Below, piece by piece: positions 1-12,600 of a stretch of DNA of 64,000 nt (positions within the stretch are counted from its first letter, which is position 1; each line of letters starts with the position of its first letter). This stretch comes from Phorcus lineatus (taxonomy: Eukaryota > Mollusca > Gastropoda > Trochida > Trochidae). Made by a program: the position numbers and the translations under genes. The stretch lies in assembly GCA_921293015.1 (NCBI GenBank), contig OV121097.1:30629929-30693928 (forward strand), given 5' to 3'. The notes beneath the pieces were generated by a model. It did not search any database and had not been told where the DNA came from. It saw only the letters and a program-made list of their open reading frames with translations.

Positions 1-275
1 GTCCTCCCCCGTAATGAGATATTTAGGTGCTAAGCTTTACGAGATATCACGTTAACAATGTATTACACAGTGGTCAATGTGTTGTGGTGACCTTGAAAAT
101 GAGTTCATGGTCACCAATGTCGACTGGCGTCTGAGTCTTCCTCCATTGAAAGCTGTCACCAAATATGAACACTCTAGGTGCTAAGCTTCATGAGTTATCG
201 CGTTAACAAGAATCCGGACATACGGACAGACACCGCTGAATTCATAGTCCCCCATTCGGCGTTGCGGCGGGGGAC
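1..275. repeat. Dispersed repeat with internal duplication and GGACA/GACAGAC tail
   Basis: A motif of about 35 bases beginning TAGGTGCTAAGCTT and ending GTTAACAA occurs twice (about 25-58 and 175-209). It is followed by CGGACATACGGACAGAC and a C-rich/G-rich pair (CCCCC near 249, GGCGGGGG near 266). The same type of tail ends the 30.3-30.9 kb array. It resembles mollusc dispersed repeats that carry tandem modules and a GGACGGACAGACGG tail. The family assignment is inference. The left edge lies at or beyond the window start. Confidence 0.5.
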
Positions 276-637
276 AAACTTAAATATGACGGCCGTCATG
301 CATTTTTCAATAATACGATCTAAGATAACACTTAACAGGTTGTTATAAAATATCTATTTTTCATCTTCATAAAAAAATTAAGATAGTGGACTTCATGCCT
401 TTTTCAAGGAACTATTTAACTAGTGGATGATCATAACCTGCATTGCCATATTGTAATGCTTTGTAGTGAAGGCTGTAGGGGTTGGCTGGAACTACAGAAT
501 TATAGAGATAGAGATAGAGAAGTAGAAGATTGATGAATACTCAAAGTCCTTGTTAATAACTGGGACATTTTGGTATATATCCTTATATCCACAATGAGTT
601 TCAAGTAACAATGTGTTTTATAAAGTCTATGACTTAC

Positions 638-3600
638 GCGGACAGCTTCATTGTTCATGTCCTTGACGTCGATGTACCACTGGGGTTTCAGTAGAGGTTC
701 TATCACGTCCTTCGATCGACTGCACACAGAAACATGGTTATATACAAGTTTTCTTATAACACTACAGAGATAGATTGTTCTATCCAACAAATGATATTTT
801 CCCTGATACTAAGTTAAGATTCTTCAAAACGATTGGTCAATACTTCAACAAGAATCACCATTCAGTGATTTCAGAAGAAATAAGGTTAATTTTCCAATAA
901 GTTGCAATGCATTCACTTAGAAATGTCTCTAGCCAATGAATTTTTTTTTTAATTTGGAACACACTAAAATAAAAACTATACCTTCACCAAACAATTCAAT
1001 ATTATTCTTGTATTCAAGTACACAACTAGGGGATAAAGCTACAGTGTCTTAATGCTTGTGATTCAAACTTACATTCGATACCTTTTTACATCAGTCAGGG
1101 CCAAACAATGCTATTACATTCTTACAATAAAGTATATAATGAATGTTTCTCTTTCACAAAGTCTAGCCACTGAGAAACTAAGGTACAATGCTACCGAGGT
1201 CTTGCCCCAAATAAAGCAGAAAGTTAGGGGTTAAGTAAGTCTATCTGCTCACCTGCATGTGGGCACTACCATGGGGTTGTCCTTGGTCTCCCTGTACAGT
1301 CCCTTATCTTTCAAACCCTGGAGAACAGCCTTTCTTGCATCAAATCTCTTCATGCCCTGTGAAACAAAATTTAAACCTTAATGGATAGAAATATCCTGAA
1401 AATGTCCTGAAGTCAGCAATGTAGGGCTGTTGATTGAAGACCTTATGCTACTCAGGATACCACTGACCTCACAAAAACAAACTTTACCCTTTACACTATA
1501 TAATCATTTGGAATAATTTTTTAAAACTAACTAGTGGTGTAACGATTCATCGATAGTAACGATAATTGCATCGTCTACTACGCAATACCAGTGCATCGAT
1601 ACAAAACACATACAAACAATATATTAGGATATTTATATTGTGAGGATCCACGATACAACAATGTATACATAGCCATTAGGAGTCAACATATCCCGATACT
1701 GTTAACATCATTTGTTTTAAACAAAAAACCATAAAAACTAAAGAAGGTTTTATTATTTTTCAGAGATTACAGTTATGTTATGAACAGAAAATAAGTGATA
1801 TTTCAGATATTTATCTGCAATTTCACAGTCTCTCTAATTTTGTGATTTCCCTTCATATAAAGTTTATCACAGTTTGGTTTACTTTTCTATGTTCTCTGTA
1901 TTATTCTTTCAAAACCTGTAGAGAATCGGGATACGTATTGTATCGCAACCACTGTTTCGTGATGATAATCGTCTCGCAGGTTCCTTGGCAATACTTCCAT
2001 GACATATTGTCTCGCCTAATAAAACTTGAATCGGGATATATTGTCTCGCCACTAAGGCCACAATACACAGGTCTAATACTAACTGTGAATTTGCCACTGT
2101 CTCCTGTAATTAGTCCCTTGTCGTCTATGATGGTAATAAACGGCATCTTGTGTCTCACGCCAACCTCGTAATCATTGTGATCGTGGGCCGGTGTGATTTT
2201 GACAGCACCTTCACATAAGAAAATCATTTATGCTTCTGATGTCCTGCATGAGGCTGCTATTGTTCAGAACTAATGGTAGAAAATTGTCATTTGGAGAGTG
2301 AGAAAATTTGATTCGACTACATTATTTTTCCTCTGTGAATTGCAAAAACTACATCAAATTCGGAGTGCTAAGCATTGTCTTTATTACTTTATGGAATAAG
2401 AAAATTTGTTCATTTTGAATATTCTTGTATAATCTCTCTTTAACCAGGTAATTCACAATGTTAAAAAATTGTTATTACAGTGAATCTGCCGACAGGACAA
2501 TTTTGATACTAATTAATTAAGCAGCAAACAGAACTGAATAATCTCTCTTTTGCCAGGTAATTCACAACTTTCCCCTTTGTTAAAAGATTGTTAATACAGT
2601 GAATCTGCCGAAAGGACAATTTTGATACTAATTGATTCAACAGCTAAAAGTACTGAATACACACCAGTTCCGAACTCTCGATCCACGAACTCATCACAGA
2701 CAATAGGGAGGCGTCGGTCAAGGAACGGATGAGTAACAAACTTCCCATGTAGATGCTTGTATCGAGGATCATCAGGGTGGACCGCCACCCCTGTGTCTCC
2801 CAACATCGTCTCTATACGCGTAGTGGCGACCACGATCTCCTCATCTACAAACAGATTAGCACTCTTAAAAAATAGGCTAGATGCCATTCAAAATATGAAA
2901 AGATTACTATCCAAAATGTATGTCACATGAATATCTATTTACAAGTTCAAGCTTCAGCAAGATCACATTGTAATCTGGCGCACATTTGAGATAAGTTGAG
3001 CACCCTAACTCCAGGGATAGAAACTAACGCTCGCCCGCTCGCCCATCGCATGTAAGATTCCTTACGGGCGAATCAATTTAAAAATCAACTAGCCTGTTTG
3101 GCAACTTGATATTTTGATCATACTGAGAATTAGATAATTCTAAATTATCAAAAGTTTAAATCAAGTTATTTCAAATTATCCAATTTGACAAAAGATATTT
3201 ATTACCAAACGTCCAAAGTCCGTTTTCATTTCATAAACGCGGAAGTGGATTGCTATGGATCCTTGTTTATCCATAACCTTGATAAGTAAATTTAGTGTGC
3301 ATGCTTCACAGGAAATAGTCGTCTGCAATTTTCCATGGGAAATCGTGGAAGGATTTAAAGGGCGCTGAGCCCCCACCAAACAAAAAAACAAAAACAGACG
3401 ATGATATTAGAGAAAAAAATCGCCAATATGAATCGTCAAGGCAGAGGAAATTCCATCTTTATTGAAGATTAAAAACAAATCTGCTGAAATATAGGAATTG
3501 TAATTATGTAATGACAACAAAGTCTTCTCTATTGAAGATTTAATACAAATTTAACAAAATTACAAGTATTTTGTATATTTATGAACGATACCTACCTCTA

Positions 3601-6600
3601 AACTTATATGCATTCTCTTGTTTATTTATAAACTATTAACAACAATCAAACCTTTAACCAAGTCTAGAATAGACAACTTAAAACTTTTGAGTCTCATGTG
3701 CCGCACGTGCACTACGTGCCTATCTCGATCACCCACAATGCCCCTCCCCCTTCAACTTCACTTCTCTTGATGTAACCAAAGCTGATAAACTGCATCGTGG
3801 GGAGGTTTGGGCGGGCTCTAAACCATAAGTTTAGAGGTAGGTATCGTTCATAAATACACAAAATACTTGTAATTTTGTTAAATTTCTTTCACTCACTACC
3901 TCTAAACTTATATGCAGAATCCCACAGATCGGCGGTGGGTAAGTTTATCAGAGGTGTGAAAGGCAGCGAGACTCAAAAAGATTAACTTGCCTAACCAAAA
4001 CAGAGGTCATGAGAACGAAGTCCCTTCTAACCAATGGAAAGGTAGACTGACCTCTGCAGTAGCGGTTTCATAACGCAAAACTGCTTCGGCCAACATAGGA
4101 ATATTTGGTCATTTGTAGAAACTTCGTCCTTAGGATCTCTTAAAAAAGAAGAGAAACTAGACGTATTCACCTATGTTACTTCTGTGAAGACTGGATTCCG
4201 CCTGCGGCCACAAAAGATCCAAGCTGGTGAAGACCCTGTAGATCTGTCTGGACATCTCTCAGATAGATTGATGAAAAAGTGGTCGACGAAGCCCAGTAAC
4301 CAGCAGCGATGATATCCTCGACGGAGGCAGAGTGCCACAGCGGAGCAGATGTTGCCCATGCCCTTATTTCATGTGCAGACACCTTACCAAAAATCGGTGA
4401 AGCCGTTGCAGACTTGTGATAAGCTGTCTTAATGGTCTTCTTCAACCACGCTGATATAGTATTCTTAGTGATATCTTTGTCAGAAGTAGGAAGACACGGA
4501 AGGAATAGCCTATGTCTTCCTCTCCTGAAGGACTTAGTTCTGGATATATAATCTCTTAGTGCCCGGACTGGACACAGAAGAAGATCTTTTCCCATACCGT
4601 CTGAAGTGGCAGTAGTCAGTGCCGGGACAGAAAAACATCTTCTTCCCAAAGGCCTGGATATAGACTTCTGATTTTTGGCAACGAACCCTGGTAGAGTGGA
4701 CAAAGAAACCGACTGCCAGTCTTTCGTATGAGTTAACGTGGAATGGTCTAAGGCATGTATCTCCGATACTCTTCCGGCAGATGCTAATGCCAACAGGAAA
4801 GCTGTTTTCCAAGACAAGAACTGTAAGGAGACCTCCCTGATGGGTTCAAACGGATCTGCTAGAAGCACAGATAATACCACGGAGAGGTTCCACTTCAGTT
4901 GAAACTTTGGAGTCTTCAGATCTTCAAGCTGGAATGATCTAGATAATTGATGGATGGTCTGGTCACTTGACAAATCGATGCCCTGCAGAGCAAGGGCAGA
5001 TATTAATGCCGACTTGTATCCATCGATCGTACCAGCCTTCAACTTCTTTTCTTTTCTTAGAAAGAGCAAGAACTCAGCGACGAGTGGGATGGTGATGCTA
5101 ACATCAGGCTGGAATTGCTGCTTCCACTCGGTGAATTTGGCATATCGACAATCGTATAGAGCGGACGTTGAATTTCTGAGACCCCCCCGGACTGTGTCCG
5201 CGACTCCTTTCGAGAACCCACTCCTCCTGAGGTTATACTGGATAACCTCCAGACGTGAAGATGGAGGGACCATGGATTTAGGTGGAACCTGTCGGACCGT
5301 GGCTGTTTTAGCAGAGTTTGAAACACTGGCAGTTCTACTGGCGGATGAGATGCTGCCATCAAGAGATCCGGATACGATTTGGCCATGCTGGAGCAATTAG
5401 AATGATGATACAGCTGTGACGACTTGCCTTCTCCAAAACAGCTGGAACCAGCGCTGGTGGAGGGAACGCGTACGCAATGAGACCCTCCCAGCTGATTGAC
5501 ATTGCGTCCACTGCATATCCCCATGGATCCGGAACCGGACTGACGTACACCGGAAGCTGGTTGTTGAAGCTGGTCGCAAATGGATCCACCATGGGACACT
5601 CCCATAATCCTGCTACCATCTTGAAGGACGAGGGGTGAAGAGTCCACTCTGTCGACTGGATCTGATCTGGGCGAGACAGACTGTCTGCTAACACATTCAG
5701 GTGCCCCGGAATGTGTCTCGCTCGAAGCTGACATCTGTTCTGGTCCACCCAGTGGAACAACTGTTGACACAGAAGTAGCATCCCCTGTGATCTTGTTCCT
5801 CCTTGACGATTTATGTAGGCGACGACGGTGGTGTTGTCGCAAGCCAACATTATCTTTTTTCCAATAAACTGGCTGCTCCAGTGAAGAAGCGCCTTCAGGA
5901 CAGCTAACAACTCCAGCTGATTGATGTGCAGTCCTGACTCCTTTGCTGACCAAGTCCCTTGGATCATCTGGTCTTGAAAATGAGCTCCCCAGCCCTTCAT
6001 GGACGCGTCCGTCACCAGAAGGGTATCCTGCTGGAAAGCTGACAGGGGAACTCCTGACAATACATTGTCGTCCCGGAACCACCAGTGAAGAGAGTGAAGA
6101 ATCTCTTGTGGAGGACAGCAAATTGTTGAAAGCTCGAGAGAGCGAACAGAGTTTATCCAGCACTGAGACGGTCGATTCATCAGTCTCCCCCTGTTGGTCA
6201 AATCTTGCATGCTTGTCAGCCTGCCCAACAGGGACATCCACTTGCGTAGAGACTGTGGAGACTGCGACATGCTGCGTATCAAACTTCGAGCCACCTCCAC
6301 TCTGTCCACTGGTGGTAGGAGTATGGAATTTCCTGTGTCGAAAATTGCCCCGATATATTTGACCTTCTGGGATGGAATAAAGTCCGACTTCTCTGGATGC
6401 ACAATGAACCCCAGATGTTGTAATGTAGAAACGGCATGGTCTCTGTTGTGCTCTAACTTTCGGTGTATCTGGTCTGGAAGTAGGAAGTTGTCCAGATAAC
6501 CGTGCATCCTTATGGCTTTCGAGTGAAGAAAGCTTAGCGCTGGAGCTGTTATTCTCGTGAATAACCATGGAGCTATTGAAATTCCAAAAGGAAGAACCTT

Positions 6601-9600
6601 GAACTGGAACAACCTGCCGTTGACTGCAAATCGAAGATACTTCTGCGACGCTGGATGGATTGGGACATGGAGATACGCATCTCTGAGGTCTAAAGAGACC
6701 ATCCAGTCCCCTGGACGTAGAGCCAGCTTCAACGCCGCAATGGACTCCATTCTGAAGTGAGGCGGTCTGTGCAGGTAGTTCTTGTTCAAGTTCTTTAGGT
6801 CTATAATCATCCTGAGTTCTTCTGTATCCTTCTTCGGAACCAGGAAGATTGGTGAGAAGAACCCTTTGGAACCCGATGCAGGATCCAGTTCGATGACTGC
6901 TTCCTTGTCGATCAACTTCTGGATCGCATCCTCCGCTGCCACTAGGGGATGACCAGACAGATGAAAACGGGGACCCACCGGCAAAGAAGTAGTCGGTGGA
7001 AGTGTCTTGAACTGGAGACGATAACCTTGACTTATAACTGATAGGATCCAAGGGTCGTCTGTAACAATGGGCCAGTTGCGGGAATATTGTTGCAGACGAC
7101 CCCCGACCGGGCCAATTGAAACATCTAACGGAAAATTCGGGGGACGGGCAAGGGTCGATACCAGTTGAACTGAAGGGGCAAGAGCGTCAAACCCTCTGTT
7201 GGCCTCTGCCTCCGCCACCTCTTCTACCTGGAGTCCCAGGCTTCTGTTGAGACCTATCTTGATTCTTTTCTGGCGTCCACGACTGTTGTTGGAACCGACC
7301 CGAATCACGCTTATTAGGAGTCCTTTGCTTGTTCCGAGGGGACTTATTGTGTCTAGGAGACACTGCTAGTGCGAGGTTGTGGAGATCTTCACTCCTCTTC
7401 CTCTCTCTTTCCAGCTCTTGAACTTGAATGGCTTCCTTCACAGCCCCCCCAAACAAGGTCTTCTCGAACAGAGGTGCCGAGTATAATTTGTCCTTGATGA
7501 GCTGGGGGGTGGACTGTGGCAGCTGTTTTATGAACCCAGTCCTCCTTAAGAGTGTCAGTTGAGAATCGATCCACAAGAGATGTTTGTCCAGGTCTAACAC
7601 AGAACTGGCCATTGAGTCAAAAAAACAGCTGTGTGAAGCGCAGAGTTTGGGATTGAAGATGATCCATTAGGTTCTGCATCATCCGTCAAGGTAGGGAGCA
7701 GACGGGCTGTTGTTGCCGCAAACCAGTGAATGTAGCACGACGTCTGCATGACCTTGTGAATACATACCTCGATGTCGCGGAGTCTCGAATCATTAACTTT
7801 TATTTGCTCTGAATAAGTACCTTTGCCCATCAGGTCACGGAATTTTTCCTCTAACAAGGTTCCCTCCGGCGTGGTGAATTTAGCATCGTGTATTTTGTAA
7901 GGAAACCCCCTGTAAAAAGACGATCTTGAGGGTTGTTTGTCAAAACTAAGACCCTTAACTTTTTCCGAAATCTGTGACGCCAGCTGTGCCATGGACTCGG
8001 GTGGTGGTAACGAAGTCGCTGCCGGCTTAGCCGTCACCCTGGATGAACGGCTGATGGCATTGTGGATCGGCTCCGCTGGTGGTGGGGGATGAGACAAATC
8101 TGGAAAATGTCTATATACTTTGTCGATTTTGTCCAACCAGGACAACCCAGGAAAGGTCTGCAACTCTTGTTCTTTATCTTTTCTGGCTCGTTTTGCTGGT
8201 TCCCGGGAAGATGGACCATAAAATGAGAGTTCGGGTAACTCCGTCGACTTCCTTTTGGAACTCTCGATGGGTAGGTGTGAATGTTGCTGTTTCCCGTGGC
8301 CTGCCATGGAAGATGACGATGAAGCAGCTGAAGAGGAACCATAGTCAACGATGTCCTTAAGACTCCTTGGTTCCTGTTCCCCTCTAGTCCTGATATACCG
8401 CTGTGGATCAGGATCCGTGGAAATTGCAAAACCCTTGGCCACTGTGGAAACCCTGGTAACCGTGGAAGCTGTGGTAGCCCTGGTAGCCCTGGTTGCCGTG
8501 GTAGCCATGGTTGCCTTGGAAACCCTGGTAGCCGTGGTAGCCTTGGAAACCCTGGTAGCCATGGTAGCCTTGGAAACCCTGGTAGCCGTGGTAGCTGTGG
8601 TTACCGTGGTAACCGCTGCCCCCGCCGTAGGAAGAATGATGGGGACCATTGTTGACCCTGGAATTCCGGTCACCGTGGTTGCTGAAGGCCGGGTCCGGGT
8701 GGATGTGGTAATTGCCGTGGATATTTTCACCGCCGCCGCCCCCTTCGATGCTAACCTGTGCACCTTCCTGGACAGCTGAGGATCTTTAGAGGCTGGTGTA
8801 GCATCCACAGAGTCTATGGCCGAAGGAGCCTCGATGGAAAGACAGTCTTCTAGCTTCTCTTCACCCCCCCCACAGTCAGTTATGTTGGAGATTATTTCTC
8901 TCCCTGACCGTGGGGCGAGCCTTTCATCATGGTCCACAGCCTTGGGGACGTCCATGCCTAGTAGTTTGGACATCATAGGCATCATTATGTCCGCCATCTC
9001 CTTGAACTTCATGAAATCATCTTTCGTCAGTCCAGTAGACGGTGTCGAAATGGTTGATGACTTGGAAGAACCTCTGGAAAGTCTTTTCTCCCTGGCGGAC
9101 AGGTATGCGTTGAATTGTGGGACATCCAGGTCGATGCAGAATTCACATCGGTCGTGGGCAGCACAAGCAATTCCATAACATCGGGCGCAAGCTGGATGAG
9201 GATCTGCCGCCGCCATAAACTTCGCACCTCTTAGAAGGATTCATTATCTGTGAACAGGTTAAGAAAAATTTTAGACCACACAGAATATCCATTTGCATTT
9301 CAAAAAGAAAGAAATGTTAAAAGAAAATATATATATTTATATATAATAAGGTTAGATATATATATATATTATATATGTATGTATATAGAGTAACATACAT
9401 TGTATGTATATATGGGAATAATAACTTCTCATATATATAAAAACAAAATAATTTACCAAAATCCCTGGTAGAATTTGGTAAAATCAATAATTGCAAACTA
9501 AAATTGCCTTTGAAAAATAAAATAAAATTTAATAATAAAGCGTAGCGACTCACACGCACGCTTAATTAAGTGTAACAGACGCAATGAATATTGCGAGAAG

Positions 9601-12600
9601 CGTCAGTAAAATACCTCATAGACTGAAGCTATATGAAAACAATCGCTAAAATTTTATAGCACGGTGGGCGGGGCATCACGTCCCGGAATCGCCGAACTAA
9701 CAAAATTATATCAAAAATTGCGATACATTGTATAGAAACATTGCAATAGAAAATAAATGATTATAGAATATTGCAAAAAACCAAAGCATTAAATCCCTGA
9801 GAATTTAACGTATCTAATGCATTACGAAAAATGCTGACGTGTCGCATCCGCCATTTTTTTAGCATTTGCGAAAGATCGCTCTCCGACAAGAGCGCTAAAT
9901 ACGAAATTTTCAGGAAATGGAAAAGGGTCTTCATAGAAGTAATTCTAAGGATACGATACCAGGATATCTCGCAGTGGAAGAATTCACGTAATAAGGTAAG
10001 ATTAATTCTATCGCTCAAACCAAACCGAACGGCTTGGTAACAACAAGAGAAGTGAAGTTGAAGGGGGAGGGGCATTGTGGGTGATCGAGATAGGCACGTA
10101 GTGCACGTGCGGCACATGAGACTCAAAAGTTTTAAGTTGTCTATTCTAGACTTGGTTAAAGGTTTGATTGTTGTTAATAGTTTATAAATAAACAAGAGAA
10201 TGCATATAAGTTTAGAGGTAGTGAGTGAAAGAAATCTGTATAAATAAAGGAATTGTAATTTTGAAATGAAATGTCTCAGTTTTTGACTGGGCTAGGCTAG
10301 TAAGATCTGAAAACAACTGGCCCAATTTCAGGTTAGTTTCTATCCATGTAACTACCAGTTCTATTGAAATTGAATCACATGAAAATAGCAGTACTTAATC
10401 CATTTCCTTGGCAATGGCAAACTGCACAGAGTTCATGTTCAACTGTTCCATGAAAGTGTGTGACAGACAAAAAGATACTAGATTTGACAAATATAACATA
10501 GAACACTGCATGTTTCACTAAATGACTATTAGTAACAGATATAGACATTCTATTATTCTACATAGGGATGTCAGTTTTATCATATAACAGAGGTTGCAGT
10601 ACTAAACTATACACTACAATGAAATTTATAAGAAGTTTTAATTGAAATGCATCACATTTAAATATCAGAATTTGATCAAAACCTCACACAATCAGAAAAG
10701 TTTTATTTTGTAGAAGGAATATCTTCAAGGGACAAGAATGACTATTTTTTGGGGTTAATATAACACTCATTATAGCACTCTGATTCTGATGTGCACTACT
10801 TATAATTCACTGGTCAACACAAGATGTCCTTACTGAATGAGTAATGAATGTTCACAGTCTGAAAGTCGAAAATGCTTTTAAACTGTTCTTAGTTTTATTA
10901 TCAAACATTCAAAATTGATACAACGTGTACGCCTATCTTCTCATTATTCCCTACCTGATCCTTCGACCTTGTATGCAAAAGACACAAGTACTCCGAACTC
11001 TATTTTCTCCTTGTAGCCCGGTACAGCTAACATCGTCCGCCCCGGGATCTCTTTCTTATCCACCTAAAACAGGGGATAAAGCAGGGATTCCAAAAACTTT
11101 TCACGGACATCATTGGGTAAGTATCATTTTTTTTTTAAAAGTTCTTTATCTTCAAATTGTTTCAAACGTATCATCTTCAAAGGGTCAAAACATCTCATTA
11201 TTCAACCCCTTTATCTGTAGTTGTAAAGGAAATAATCATGTATCAAGCTAAAACCACTGGCCGCCATTTTTGTGAGAACACCTTTTACTTATTACTTTTG
11301 ATTAAATTGATCTTCAATTGGAATTGCTAATTTTCATTTCTGTAAGATCACTAAGTTCACATAAAAAATGTTCTAGGCCCCCATCACCAAAGATTTATGG
11401 TAGGTTTTGCGCAAATTCACACCGCTTTGTGTGTAGGTCAAGCCCATTTTTTGTTTTTTCTTAATAAAAGGGAGGCAAATTATTGACTTTCTGGTAAATT
11501 TTATAAAGCAAGTCAAAGGTAAAGTAAGGTGAGTCAATATTACCCATGACAAGATTGCAAAATAAAATAATACCTGTGAATTTGTAAAAAAATTAGCAGT
11601 TCACAAGTTCTAATACCGTCATGAAACATGACAAAAAGCATGTCATTGTTCAAGAAATGATACCCTGTAATATTTGATGTGTGGAGTTTTTCACTTTACT
11701 GCATACTAACGATCATCAACTACAATGAATCACCAATCCTTGTGCTATACAAGCTCACATAAAATATCATCGACATTGATCCAAGGCTTAAAAATTATAT
11801 TCTCGAGTGGGCATTCAAATTAGAATACCAGGGCCTAGATTTTCAAAGCTCTCTTAGTGCTAAGATAGTCGTAAGCCAATGTTAATGAATGATACTTACG
11901 ACTATCTTAGTGCTAAGAGAGCTTAAAAATCTAGCCACAGGGCTTTAAAGATAATTCCAAAATTATTGATGTGCCAGGTCAAATGCAGTCTAGCATTTTG
12001 GTTTACAGGCATGTCTTTTATGAACTATTTTGGTTAAATTCTTCATTTTGCTCTGTATCGGTAACAAAACATATACAACTCCTCACCTCAATGTCTGAAA
12101 TGGCAGAGTTGAGAGTACAGGACCAGTTGACAAGTCGAACGCTGCGGTAGATCAGCTTCCGCTCGTGGAGTCGGATGAATGCTTCAGTAACTGCTCGGTA
12201 CAGTTTCTAGAATAAAGTTAGTTAATGACATCGATTATGCAACTTCGCCTGAAAGTGATACTTTGCACAGGTCTTTATCACAGCTAATTTAAGTCTTGCA
12301 GTATTGTAACAATAATTGATGGTTCAAGTGCAGCACCCTCGTTGGTGATAACTACTAGGGCCGAGTATTGCACCAAATTTCATATTGCAATATATTGCTT
12401 TATAAAGCTCATGTATTAAAATAATATTGAATGAACTCAACATTCAACTTTTTTATACTTCTTTATGTAGTTAAAACATTCCACATTTGACAAAATGCCT
12501 TCAGATTTAACAAAAAATAAAACATTACTAAAAAGGATACAAAATTTAAATAGATTTTAATGGAATACAAATACAAAAACTGTCTACTATCATTTGTAAT

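Larger units (their letters stand above)
3551..10235 (-). mobile_element. DIRS-type tyrosine-recombinase retrotransposon, near full length
   Basis: A 6.7-kb element on the minus strand, ordered 5' ITR, gag, RT/RNase H, tyrosine recombinase, internal complementary region, 3' ITR. That order is diagnostic of DIRS elements, which integrate by recombinase rather than by an integrase. Inverted terminal repeats of 177 bp lie at 3593-3769 and 10044-10220. Outside them are short unique termini whose complements are fused in the internal region at 3824-3914. No target duplication is seen. The left flank is a 70-bp tandem repeat (attgaagatt at 3461 and 3531) and the right flank (AAATCTG.. at 10232) resumes that repeat, which fixes the insertion point. 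It lies in the VARS1 intron between exons 10955-11063 and 2665-2844 in the same orientation as the gene. Defects: YLDN in place of the RT YxDD box and a gag frame break. Confidence 0.9.

Noticed and set aside
8351..8779. 142-codon plus-strand Val/Ala-rich frame
   Set aside because: Antisense of the gag short-tandem repeat.
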